Assembly (NCBI RefSeq): GCF_000226095.1
Contig: NC_016474.1
Coordinates: 1,984,001-2,048,000, forward strand
Origin: Thermothelomyces thermophilus ATCC 42464
Lineage: Eukaryota; Ascomycota; Sordariomycetes; Sordariales; Chaetomiaceae
Direction of reading: 5' to 3'
DNA: 64,000 bases
Made by a program: the position numbers and the translations under genes. The notes below the pieces were generated by a model. That model searched no databases and had not been told where the DNA came from. It was given only the letters and a program-made list of their open reading frames with translations. Positions 1 through 11,008 of the stretch are shown here, piece after piece; position 1 is the stretch's first letter, and the number at the start of each line of letters is the position of its first letter.

Positions 1-1086
1 GGGGGCCACTGCTTCTGAGTTGGCATTGCAGGCCCCAGAACAGCAGCTGCTGTATGCATGCCACTTGTTCCCCACGTCCTGGTTGGACGTTCTTGCTCGC
101 AGAAGCCGTGGAAAGATGCCGACCGCCGCTCGTCCCTACAACCGGAAAAGGAGATGGAATATCACCCTTTCGGGAACAAGAAGGATCCCGTGACCGGAGA
201 CAGGGGCGCTTGATCTGGAGGTCAGCGAACCACATTACCTTGACCGTGGGGGTGGGGGCTGAGACATTGCACTCAGGAGGATCCTACTTCGCTCGAACTG
301 GCATCATTTCTTCCCGATGAATCGGGCTGGGGCCGGGTTGGGGGTTGGGGATACACTAGATAGGTCTTCACGAGTTTACGTACATACATACATACAATAG
401 TTATCTATAGTAGAGCACTAAATAAGGTTAGATGCCTTATGTACTCCGTACCTGAGGTAGGTAATGGTAGGTACAGTACACTACTCCGTACACTTTCACA
501 CTACGGGGTATATCAACTCGCCTCTACCACGGTACTCCGTACCAGTCGGGAAATGTCAGTGAATAGAGAATTTTGGTTCGACGATGTCATCATTGCGGAG
601 GCCCCTCAATTGCCTGCGCAGGTTTCTCTGCTAGGGCTCGAAGCCGAATGCGGTGAACGACCTTGCGGATCATTGAATGAAAATTCCCATGGACAGTACC
701 ATACGCCGGTGTACTCTTGCAGTTACTGCGTAGCGCACCATGCCACTAGCCCCCACCCTTGTTGCTCATGCCAGCCCATCGGTGTGTGTCATGGTGGAGG
801 TATGAACGCCTGCACGCAACGGCGGACTGGTGGAAGTGTCAAGCGGTGTGAAGCGGAGGGAACACGAGTGGGCAATGTACACTACGGAGTCCGAAAACGG
901 AACAGTTCGGCGCGCCTGTGTGATTCGAGAGGCATCTCGGTGCAAACCAATCAGTGCAGTGTAGGGAGTACCTACCTAGTTATGCATATGTATTGGGTAG
1001 GCATTTTAGGCAGCTGAACTAAGATCGTGAGGCATTGTGTGGTGGTTTTTAGTGTGTTGCGATGATGTGTAGTATGAATTGTATGC

Positions 1087-1115
1087 CTGTATGTATGTAT
1101 TGTACATACATACAG
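1087..1115. repeat. Perfect 13-bp hairpin of (TGTA)n/(TACA)n
   Basis: The left arm CTGTATGTATGTA (1087-1099) and right arm TACATACATACAG (1103-1115) are exact reverse complements around a 3-nt TTG loop. The same design recurs at 62362-62390. It lies in non-coding DNA within a wider TACA/TGTA-rich patch. Confidence 0.9.
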
Positions 1116-3630
1116 TACATAGAGTACAGTGCATACATGCACTAGTTAATTGATCGCGGCCGCATCCCTGGCCGCAGAACCTCCACGCCGCCTGCCACCC
1201 CACAGATCATGTCGGTAGTGGGGTGTCACAATACCGGAGAGTCTAGGACTTACTCTGGTTGTGGATGCCTGTAAAAACGGAAATGAAGAAATATAACAGC
1301 GCACAGGCACTATCTGCACAGCATTGGAACCCAAAGCACATCAAGAGCTCCACGCATCAGGCGTCAATGCGAAGCGTCTCGAAGTGGCTTGCAGGCGACA
1401 TGGACTTCACGGACTTCACGGCCCCCGACCACCGAATACCTTCGAGTACGAAATACCGATACTCTACATACATCTACTGCATCGACGCCCCTAGCCATTG
1501 AGGGATGCCAATGATAGCAACGAGGAGAACCAATTGGTTGATTGAACGTTGAGACATAGCACTGCGCTGAGGGACCACCATTTGCGCTCGGCGATAGCTG
1601 CAGCCATTGAAAGGTGGGCGGTGGCTTGCTGGGCGCAGTCTGTGGGCGCAGTATGTACGGAGGAGCAGGTCGTGGGTGAGGGATTCCTTAAAGCCTCCTT
1701 TAGTTCGAATCTCAGCGATGGCTTGAACTGGCATCAGCTCAACCAAGATTCGCTGTTGCTTTCCCAATGTCGGGATATGCGATTGAGAAGCTGGGCGAGA
1801 TGATCATAAGCACGGCTTTGCGATCCGGAGATTGGCTTGTGCGGTGTGACTGAGCCCTTGGGCTTGTGATGGCCATTCAGGCGCAGAGGCGCTGCGATCT
1901 GCTCAAGGTAATGCCGGCTCCCGTTCCGTGACGGCGTCACACAGAGTTCCGGAGATTACTCGGTATACACATCGCAGGAGAGATGGAAGTCAGAGAGAAA
2001 GGCAAGCTAACGTTGGGCTCAAATTGGTGGCGTTAGCTATCCGAGGCTAGCGCAAGGCTGTTCCGCCTTCCCCGAAAGCACAACAACCCTGTTCCTGCCC
2101 GTCCCCACAGCCACGCGCGCAGGGTGGACAACAGGCAGGCCGGTTTCCAGGTTGCAGCGAGTGCCTTCGTGAGAATTGTGCTTGGCAGCAACAACACGGG
2201 AAAGAGGCACCAGCCAAGCAGGCATCAGCCATTTGAGGATTCACAAGCAGTTTTCGCTCGTCAGCTGACACCGCTAGCAAAAGCAGAATCGGGAAGCTGC
2301 AAGGCACTGGCCGTACCAGGCGGAAAGTGCGACTCAAGTTCAATTTACAGGAACCAGAATGCTCATCCCCGTCCAATGTAAAGATCTGCGCACTTGTTCA
2401 ACCGTTCAAAGCGCGGAAGACGGGTGAACTACCAAACTCATTGACGGGACACGATGACCTTGCTCGACCTCGCCTCAAAAGCAGGGGTGGTCGAGATAGG
2501 ATTTCCCCTTTCCAGATTTCCTTTCACAGGAGCCATCGATTTTCGAGCACCGCGTTCTTAGTGTAAAGGCGCTAGCAAAGACCGCCCGCCACGTTTTGCC
2601 TGCTCCACTCACAACCCCGAAGACCGAACCCAGCTCAACACGAACCAGAAAGCCTTTGGATCCCCTCCCAACACCCTGGGTCTCCTAGGAGGTGGATGCT
2701 CCGTGGTCAATAGTTAAGTTCATATCACTCGCATGATGCTCGTCAAATAACCTACACCGATGGGCCGGGGCAAGGCTTCTTCCCTGACCAAAATGCAGGG
2801 GAACGGAGCGCCTGGAACGTCTGTCAAAAACTGCGCCCACGCAAGCATGGTCCCCAAGCAAGGTGCAGTCCCTGGCACATACTATACGGATTACTGTGGT
2901 ACATACATACCGACTCCGTACAGTACAATACTACGCTCGCTCACCGTTTGGTCCTTGTCCCTGTCGGGTGGGCGTGGGCAGACCAGGCCCCCACCGCAAC
3001 CGCCATGGGTGATGACGGACATGTGGGCTCCATTTCCTATCGACGCTATTTGCCGAGCGAGCGGCGGCGGCGCCCTGTACACTAGTGTATTCGTCACCCA
3101 GCAACTCTTGATGGCGGTGCGACAAGCGCGGATCCGGCAAGCGCAGAGCGAAGGCCACACATGACACGATGCTTGTCATGCCTGTTTAACCCCACACGAA
3201 GCACACACACGGGTCGCCCTGCAGGTCTCATCTCGCATCAGTGGCTTCTCTCAACCTGGACCAGCCAGACTGTTCATCCGGCGCGCCGATGACGCAGCCT
3301 CACATCGGGGCTCCGGTACTCCGTACAGTACTGTACGTCACACCATAGTAAGTGCATACTCTGTTGGTTACACTATGCAGTACGTATTGGTACCTCTGGC
3401 ATGCATCTCTGTATGTACATACATTACATATGCCCTTACAGAGCAATGACCTCAAAGTACGGACGTACTACGCCCAGTACCCTGGCCGGCTTCGCGTGGC
3501 TCTCTTTTGTCGAACTCGCCGAAATGGCCGCAGAACATGAGCGGGATACTTTAGTCGGAGCTTGAACCCGGTGCAGACGCAAGTCGCGAGGATCTTAAAC
3601 GTCGCGGGAGAAGGTGAGTGATATCCTGTC

Positions 3631-3638
3631 TATAAAAA
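3631..3638 (+). promoter_or_regulatory. TATA box with no assigned gene
   Basis: TATAAAAA is followed by a pyrimidine-rich stretch (ATTCCTCTTCCGTC) and an ACTCAATG context, a normal arrangement for a fungal core promoter. The first ATG (3677) opens a frame of only ten codons. It could drive a long-leader transcript of the bZIP gene 2.1 kb downstream or a non-coding RNA. No transcript evidence is available here. Confidence 0.35.
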
Positions 3639-5695
3639 CGCGCCGTCGACATTCCTCTTCCGTCAAGGTCACTCAATGTTGGCCGGTGCGTCCTCTGGGC
3701 GTCTCTAAATCTTATTCTATTTATTTATTCTCTGCTTTTTTTTAAAATTTCATTTTCATTTTTTTTTCACATGTGTGTGTGCGGAAATATACACCATGCA
3801 TATATTCTGGATGAAGCAAAGATCGATAAGAACGCGCCGCTTGGTCGATCCCTCAAGTGATGCGGCTGTCTTCCCTTGACTTAGGGCTACACACGCCTCC
3901 TCTGACGAGATGCCGCCTGCTGCGGCACAACCCGCCCTCCTGGGCCGCGGCGGTTTGTCATGAGAGCTACCGAGTACATATGACATGCAAAGAAACAACA
4001 CTAGACAGTACGTTAGTGTCTAGTTGAGGGTCGCCATTCGGAACCATGCCAAGCCTGCCAGACAAGCCTCAAACTTGACTGGATGCTAGTTACATCTTTC
4101 CGCGCTAGTTGGAAGGATTCGCGGCGAGAAGCGGGCCACATGTCCGTTCAGTCGGAGCCGGGCGTGCATTGCAGTAGTGTGCTGTAGGGGTCTCGGGGCA
4201 TCGCGGCGGTCAGACTCATGGCCTTCTTTTCCGGGGCGGGAGTACGGAGTAGTCAGCCGCTCCTCGCGCCCTGCCGGCGGGAACAGCTGGCCATCATCAA
4301 AACCGTTGCCACTCCCGTTATTCTTAACTGAAGAAAAGTTAAGAGGTGCCGATTCACCTGAACCAACCATTCTTCAGAAGAAAAGCACAAGAGCATCACC
4401 CGAAGCCCCGTTGACGTCTTGGTGGGACAGCACACAAGCACACACCCCCTGCTTGCTTGATCCCTGTATGTACCCCGGTCTCCAACTGATGGCTTAGCCA
4501 TTCTCACCCCCCCCCCCCCCCTGGCGGACGCCCCAACATGGCTATCATCTCTGGCTAGCTCCATGTACAGACAGACAAGATGTCCACGGAAGCGGCGGCG
4601 CAAAGGACCAGGATCAGAGACATGATGAGATCCTCGGCTTTTTAAAGGGTCTTGGATCTTTGATATTATGTGCCATATTGCCCAACCCCGAGAAGTACCC
4701 GTACCCCTTACAACCGGGCGGCGCCTCTTCATCCCACTTCCTTTCCTTTCCGAGGAATAGGGACCACCAGCTTCGAGGAGCGGTACAGGCACCCGATACT
4801 GAGACACTATCACCGACCGCGGGCTATCTCGACACCTCATCCGAAGCAGACAGGTCTCTTGACTCCCCGGAAATTCTCGACATTAACCACAACCAACATC
4901 CATATCAGTCCTCTTCGCTGCCTACGAAGGTGTGCTACCCAAGTGGAATTACCCCAAGAGCGAGTGCCCCCGGCCGTTGATGCTCGGTGACCATTTAAAC
5001 GTCGAGAAGCCCCTTAGCGTACTCCGACGCCGCGGACCAGTAACTGTGCAAGCCTTGACTCGAGGGCCACCACTGGCTGTCCTTGGCCGCAACCCCTTAG
5101 TTTTCGGCCCACTGCAACAACGACTCTGGTGTCGATCGCTCGCTGCCGCTCTGCTGCTTCTATCTGTTATGCTCAGCTCCGAGTCACCTATTGCTGCTTC
5201 TCCTTTGTCCCACTAGCTCGCGGCGTGGCTTCATTAGTGCCAGTGTGGCACGCCCGACCCAACGCAAGCCCAGCATATATCCCACCGTCCTTCCATGCAC
5301 GTATCGTTTGCATGTCTCTGAGCACCTCCTTACCACCCCGCAGCAGTCTCACGCAGCTATCACTCCGCCTCCCCCGATCGTCGAAGTGGCTGTAGCCCGT
5401 GTTCCGAGCACTTTGCGGGCCACGGATTCCATACAATAATAGAGGCGAGCGCCACTGGCTCCATCCGGTCTTGGGGCGTCCATCCGCCATTGCAAGCAAT
5501 AACAATCACGTCGACGTTCCGGAGCCAACCTGCCAACGTGGCGGTCCACTCAGTTTCTCGGTGGGCTCCGGAACCAGCATAGAGCTGGATGAACGCCATT
5601 TCCCCACAGTTGTCGTCGACAGTTGACTGCAGTCGAGGCGAGCGGATCCTTTCGAACCGGACAGCAGGTGTTGGTTCCGAGAAAGAACCAACCGG

Positions 5696-5702
5696 TGAGT
5701 CA
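5696..5702 (+). promoter_or_regulatory. AP-1/Gcn4-type site (TGAGTCA) in the bZIP leader
   Basis: A perfect TGASTCA core lies 73 nt before the chosen start codon of the bZIP gene. Such sites are bound by Gcn4/CPC1- and AP-1-like bZIP dimers, so auto- or cross-regulation is possible. The overlapping GTGAGT (5695-5700) could also be a splice donor of a leader intron, which would give this string another explanation. Confidence 0.35.
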
Positions 5703-5774
5703 GTGATCGAAAGGTCCTGTCGAAGTCAATGCCAGCGACACCAAGACCAGAAGAGAGAAAGGGAAAAGGCCGCG

Positions 5775-7628
5775 ATGTCCCAGGGGAGCTCTGCGTCTCA
5801 CCGTGCCTCCCGCCATTCCCCGCGGTCCGCAACAACTAGGCCGGCGAATACCACATCCTCCCCATCTATCCAGCGAGGCCATCATACCCACGAACATGAC
5901 GCGAGAGCACAGCCGCCGCGGGATTCCAGTGGCTTCCCACAAACCCAAGCCGAGGGCGAAAACAGGGCTCCGGGCACGCGCGGCATCCTTGAGCGCGCCG
6001 GTCCGCAGGAGCCGTCCGCGGCTCTTACACATCCTTCAATGACGGGAGGAACTCCGCAGCCGGGCATGGGGGTGAGGCAATACGGGACTGAAGGATCTCC
6101 TGTACACCCCTATGCTTACCAGGCTCCCGGTGTGACTACTCCGCGCCCGACAAGCCAGAGCGTCCCCGCAAGCACTTCGCCTGGGGGACCGCCTGTGCCG
6201 GCAGACCAGGGATCGCCCCAGCCAGCTCACCCATACCCCATGGCTGCGAGGAGGATCCTGACCCCAAAATCACCGAGAACAACTAGCTTGAGTCGGGCCG
6301 CAATGAGGACGGTGGAAGCTCAACATCTCTCAGGGAGCATGCCATCCCCTATCCCAAGAGGCGCAGTCTTGGGGTACGATCCACAAGCACATGGCCACGG
6401 GCTTCCCCCCATAGGGTCAGGACCGGTGGCTCCCGCACCGACCCGGCCAATCTCCGGCCTTTCTCGTTCGGTCTCGTACCCCAGCCTGAGTTATGGACTT
6501 CCTCCCATGTCGTCCGCCGAACAGCCACATCCAGGAAGCCTAAAGCGCGAGCATAGCGGGCGACCTGTCCTGACCGGGCTTCCGTTTCCGGCACCGGTTC
6601 AGACCACCCAACCATTCGGTGCGCCAGAAGTCGTGGGGGAGGGGAGATGGGGACCTGGACTTTTTAGCTCGATCAGTGCGGCAAGGAACATATCCATAAC
6701 CGATGGCCAACCGCACTTGACCATTATGCCGAGAGATGGCGAGGAGATTGTGGTTCCGGTTGATGTGCACCAGGGATCCAAGCAAGCAGACCAAAAGCGA
6801 CAGCGCAACGCTGGGGCCTCGGCAAGATTCCGTCAGCGAAAGAAAGAGCGGGAACGGGAGCAGCAGGAAGAGTTACATAAGCTGGACAACGAAAACCGGG
6901 AACTGCAGAGGAGGATCGAAGAGTTGGCCAAGCGCTGTCAGGATTTGGAAGCCGACCTGGACTTTTACCGGAACGGCCGGAACCGCTTGCGAGAGATATT
7001 GAGTCAAATGCCCGGCGGCAAGGAATGGCTAGGCCGAGAGCCGCCCAGCCCAGCTCCGAGGGCCACGGCTGGGGGAGGCGCTCCCCCATCCGAGGGCAGT
7101 AGGGTACATTCTCAGCAGCAGCCTCCACCACCTCCTCAAGATCACTCCCAGGCTGGATACCACCACCAAACTTCGTTCTACCAGCCTCTCGCTCATCCGC
7201 TTGCTCATACGCACCCTCGCTCCAGTTCGTACGGCGGCGCGTCGGCGGCGCTCGAGCCGCCGGCGAGGCGGAGGAGGACGGATTCGGAACCGCAGCTACC
7301 GACGAGCTCCTACAGCCTCGTGGGGACGTCTACAACGCTCCCGCCCATTACCGCCCCCGCACCACTGGGCCATCCGTCGCCGTTTGGCATGCCCCCATCA
7401 CCGCACGTCACGCCGCCCCTGGGTGCGGCAAGATTGCCCCCATTGCGATTCGACCAGTCCCGGACACCGTCAACAACCCCGCCCCCCGTCCTAACCGCCG
7501 CTCCTCCCCCGCCGTCGACGATGCCGCCACAGCGATCCGGCAGCCCGTATGTTACGACAAGGAGACTCCCCTATGAGACCGGGTGGGCGGTAGAGCCGCG
7601 TCCGGAAACAGAGGGCGGGGCCAGGTGA
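5775..7628 (+). CDS. bZIP transcription factor
   Basis: Single-exon gene for about 617 residues. The basic region and leucine zipper lie at about residues 340-405: NAGASARFR fits the N-x7-R DNA-contact signature and is followed by a long heptad zipper (LDNENRELQRRIEELAKRC). Directly before it is a conserved-looking segment ending VVPVDVHQGSKQADQKRQR. The flanks are Pro/Ser-rich and low complexity, typical of activation regions, and the C-terminal third carries long Pro stretches. I chose ATG 5775 (MSQGSSASHRAS). The frame is open upstream to an ATG at 5589, but that part reads like leader. The protein should act in the nucleus as a dimer on short palindromes. The subfamily is unclear: the basic region is not the CPC1/Gcn4 or Yap type, so I give no symbol. 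It stands alone with several kilobases of non-coding DNA on both sides. Confidence 0.85.
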   Translation: MSQGSSASHRASRHSPRSATTRPANTTSSPSIQRGHHTHEHDARAQPPRDSSGFPQTQAEGENRAPGTRGILERAGPQEPSAALTHPSMTGGTPQPGMGVRQYGTEGSPVHPYAYQAPGVTTPRPTSQSVPASTSPGGPPVPADQGSPQPAHPYPMAARRILTPKSPRTTSLSRAAMRTVEAQHLSGSMPSPIPRGAVLGYDPQAHGHGLPPIGSGPVAPAPTRPISGLSRSVSYPSLSYGLPPMSSAEQPHPGSLKREHSGRPVLTGLPFPAPVQTTQPFGAPEVVGEGRWGPGLFSSISAARNISITDGQPHLTIMPRDGEEIVVPVDVHQGSKQADQKRQRNAGASARFRQRKKEREREQQEELHKLDNENRELQRRIEELAKRCQDLEADLDFYRNGRNRLREILSQMPGGKEWLGREPPSPAPRATAGGGAPPSEGSRVHSQQQPPPPPQDHSQAGYHHQTSFYQPLAHPLAHTHPRSSSYGGASAALEPPARRRRTDSEPQLPTSSYSLVGTSTTLPPITAPAPLGHPSPFGMPPSPHVTPPLGAARLPPLRFDQSRTPSTTPPPVLTAAPPPPSTMPPQRSGSPYVTTRRLPYETGWAVEPRPETEGGAR

Positions 7629-8764
7629 CATGGCTTCCTGCGGAAAAGAAGCTACCATCAACGAGAGTCGCGTTCGGAAATATCATCCCACCCACACGTC
7701 CACCTGCTGGCCGCACCGGATCCTGACAGTGGCAACTGGGATATGAGTCGGATGTACTCTATTTCGCACTGTCCAATTTATCGTCATTCCTCTTTTCCTC
7801 TTTGGCATTTTTCCACCTCCATTTGCTGTTCGGGTGTTAATAGAACATGTACAGAATTTCCCCGGGCGACCGGACCAAGGTTCTTACGGACAGAAGAGCG
7901 GAAGAGTCCAATGGAGCCTCGAGTATTTTTTTTTTTCTTTTTTTCCATCTCAATTTGCTCAGTTGGATTCCTAGCACGTTTGAACTCTCCTTGATTATCA
8001 CCTACTAATATGCCCGGCTCTCCCGCTCAAACAGTATGGGAAGATTCTGCTCAACATTCCATTGGTTTTCTGAACGGTTTTTGTTTCTCAGCTGAAGAAC
8101 GAGCACAGAATGCATGGGGATATGGGGGGTTCGGTCACGTTATTACGGAATTGTTTTCATTTCGTCAGTCATTAATCGGGCGGCATCAGCTAACTAGGTA
8201 ATTGTTTCTTCTACCTCTCTCCTTTCTGGCCTCAGTTTCATTTTCTTTTCAAATAGCGGGGCCGAGCACTTGACTCCAGATCCGGTCAAAAAAGTTCGTT
8301 TTCGTTCTTTTCTATTTACCCTCACGAAGCCGTCGGCCGTCGACCCCGCATCTCGATCGTCATCATCATTCTCATCATTCTCATTATTATTGTCAGAGAC
8401 CATCTTCACTTACACCCACTGTCGCTCATCATCACTCTCATTGGACATCTAAGACCGGTTAAAGAGGGCATTTCAGCTGGGGACAAAAATTAGGAGGATG
8501 AAGGCGGAAAAAAAATGGAAATAAACCTCAGGCGGGTTGTACAGCACGCCAAGCGCAACGTTGTGTGGCGCAGTATATATAGTGGCGCCCATGTTGTTGA
8601 AGCGTTTGGCACATATATACATATCCGTATACACACGCAATGGTCGTCAGGCGGAAGAGAAGAGATTCCGATGCCGAGGACTGGTTGTCTCGGGAGATGT
8701 ACCACCGGACCCTAGTGCAGCCTTGAAGTGTAACATACATCGGGTGTTCGGTCGTGCTGCTTGG

Positions 8765-8806
8765 CAAAGGGGGGGGAGAGAGAGAGAGAGAGAAGGGGGA
8801 GGGGAG
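8765..8806. repeat. Homopurine tract with (GA)n core
   Basis: A G run, a run of GA dinucleotides and a further G-rich part form about 40 nt of pure purine on the + strand, with rough mirror symmetry. Such tracts can form triplex DNA and are prone to length change. No gene overlaps it. Confidence 0.8.
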
Positions 8807-10506
8807 CTGCCTAACTGAGGCAGGGACGGCCCCGAATAGGAAGGACACGAAAACAGCGAACGTGACAATGATCCAGAAATGGGGCCGGTCAACTGCCATC
8901 ACCCGGCCCCTGTGACCGTGAGCCCTTCGCCATTCCCGAAACTGGTAGTGCTTGCCGATGCCGGACTGTTCCACATACGTACTGTACATGGGCCGCACTT
9001 AGCCAATCTCCCTGCCCTGGGCTCTTTTTTTTCTCCCTTGTAGCGAGAGACGGGGGTCGCACGGAGTCTGAGGTCTGTATGTGTGTATGTCTGTGGTCTG
9101 TGTGTGTGCGCGCGGATATGCTTTGCCGCGCCTTATAAAGTTTAGAGCAGAGGGAGCACTTTTGTGACGTTTCTTTCCGGTGTTGTTGTTGACCGAAAGA
9201 AAATTTCCTCATCTGGCGAAGCCGCAAAATACCCTGTAGAGAACCTACGTTAATGTGATAGTGAGTGCGCTTGTTAAATGCCTGATTGGGAAAAAAAAAG
9301 AAAACAAAACAAAACAAAAGAGCATCAAGTCTCGGTCCCTATTCTTGATGAGACATGGCGTTCTGCCCGCCCCTCCCTTCCTCCCTCTCTCTCTCTCTCC
9401 ATCGCAACGAGTGGCGTCAGCTAAGACATTCGGAGGCCAACAACAAAAGTGACTTGTATTCCCCTTCTCGTATACCGACCATTCGTAGGAATGAAAGGGA
9501 CCGTCGGGACCGACGAGCCAACATCCCCCCCGGGGGGTGGGGGGATAGTGTGCAAACAACTCTTGGCGAACCGCGAGACTTTACGGGATAACTAGTTTCA
9601 ACGAGACTCAGTCTACTCGCTCTGTGGAAAACGTGCTCTACCTTCTGGCAAATCAGCTGTTCTACTAAGGAGGGAAACGTGGAGTGCTCCATACAGTACT
9701 ATCACTCCCTAGTGTATGTACACATCCGGCTGGTTCGCTGCCTTCCTTTCCAAGTCCGCTAACCTCTGCGGGATTCTTTGCACCCTAGCGTACACGAGGC
9801 TCGGAGAAAAGACCCCAGCAAGTGCTTGTCATCTTCGGCGGTGCTCCGGTGCGCCCTGGTTAGAACAGAAAAGGTAATCCGGAGCAGTGTAGTATGTACT
9901 TTTCTGACCAGGCATCAACGTGTACGTACGGATCACGCTAGCGTGAGGTAGTTAGTGGATGAGAAGAAGCGGTGAAGAAATCGTCAAAACTGTTTGGGTA
10001 GTGTAGTGCAGCGGTGTGTGTAGTGTAGATCGGTGCCGAGCCGATGACTCTGTGGCTTTCGCCAACGCTATTCCGTTTGCACTACTCCGTAGTCGGTAAC
10101 TACAGTACATAGTCGTGCGGAGGTATCTGGGTGGATGTACTCGTACTGTAGAGCACCCGTGCAGCACTAAGAGATGGGTCTTGCGGGCCATCTCCATCTG
10201 TGCGCCCGTCTCGGCACGGCGGCCGAGGCACGGCGGCCGTCCGCCCGTCCCGTACCTAGCGACGTTGCATCATCCGCTCAGTCGGGTCTGGTTAAAAGCC
10301 AAGCTTCAGCGGAGTTCCGAGGTATATGCAACCATGTCTGTATGCATGTACTGTGTACATACAACACCTACTCAACTCATGGACTCTATGTATAGTTTGA
10401 GCGGAGTATCCATCTGAGAAGCGCTGAAGCTGAGAAGCATTCTCAGTGAAGCGGGTTCTGAGCGTAAAGAAGGAGGGGAAAAAAGGGCGAAAAAGAAGAG
10501 GTTGTT

Positions 10507-10526
10507 GGGGGGGGGGGGGGGGGGGG
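10507..10526. repeat. Poly(G) run of 20
   Basis: There are twenty consecutive G residues in non-coding DNA, about 480 nt before the NFKBIL1-like start codon. Length in the assembly may be inaccurate because homopolymers are error-prone. Confidence 0.85.
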
Positions 10527-11008
10527 AAGTAGCGGCGATGGAATGTTGCCTACCAACCAACAAACGTAACCCACCACCAAAAATGAGGCGAGAGACAATT
10601 CCAGTTGATGAAGGGATAGACTATGAAACAAAAGCAGTCGAACACCGAGATGTCGCTTCAAAAGGAAGAAGGAAAGAAAACATCAAAGGTAGACCGAAAT
10701 TACCAAGAGAACTTTGGCCCCGCACTGATCGAAGCAATGAGGGCCAGCGGAGGGCAGGCTTTTTTGTGGGTCAGCCTTTAAGGTTGCCATTATTTGCATT
10801 AACGAGAGTGGGTGGGGGGTGGAACCTGCGGCGAACTCTTATCGTTTGGTTCGCGGAAGGCAGAGCCACGACGTCATATCAACTTCGGGCCAGGAACCAG
10901 TTCTACACGACTCGGGTACACTACACTACGGAGGGTACGATTCACTGCACTAAAGTAGCACAACATTAGGAGCACTCGCCCGACGCCCTCCCTACCAGTT
11001 GGGCCGCG

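Larger units (their letters stand above)
1..5774. other. Gene-poor region upstream of the bZIP gene
   Basis: I find no supportable gene in the first 5.7 kb. Open frames here are short, overlap one another on both strands and several run through repeat motifs, so I treat them as chance. The stretch holds seven of the thirteen ACTCCGTA copies (443, 483, 534, 883, 2913, 3318, 4243), one TACGGATTAC (2885), a perfect 13-bp hairpin (1087-1115), a 14-bp palindrome (3410-3423), a C15 run (4507-4521) and a TATA-like promoter (3631). The last kilobase is probably the 5' leader and promoter of the bZIP gene that follows. Confidence 0.6.
7629..11008. other. Non-coding interval between the bZIP and NFKBIL1-like genes
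   Basis: There is no supportable gene in 3.4 kb. I see a homopurine GA/G tract (8765-8806), TATA-like strings at 8574 and 9134, GT-rich sequence near 9080-9115, an AAAAC-rich patch near 9290-9320, one ACTCCGTA (10084), a partial TGTATG/CATACA inverted repeat (10338-10366) and a G20 run (10507-10526). It should contain the 3' end of the bZIP transcript and the promoter of the next gene. Confidence 0.6.

Noticed and set aside
439-1017. 192-codon open frame on the + strand
   Set aside because: It runs through several ACTCCGTA repeats, has no domain, and composition is like the surrounding non-coding DNA.
4507-4521. C15 run, with G runs at 10507 and 47377
   Set aside because: They were considered as G-quadruplex elements, but they are single homopolymers, common in such genomes and prone to sequencing error.
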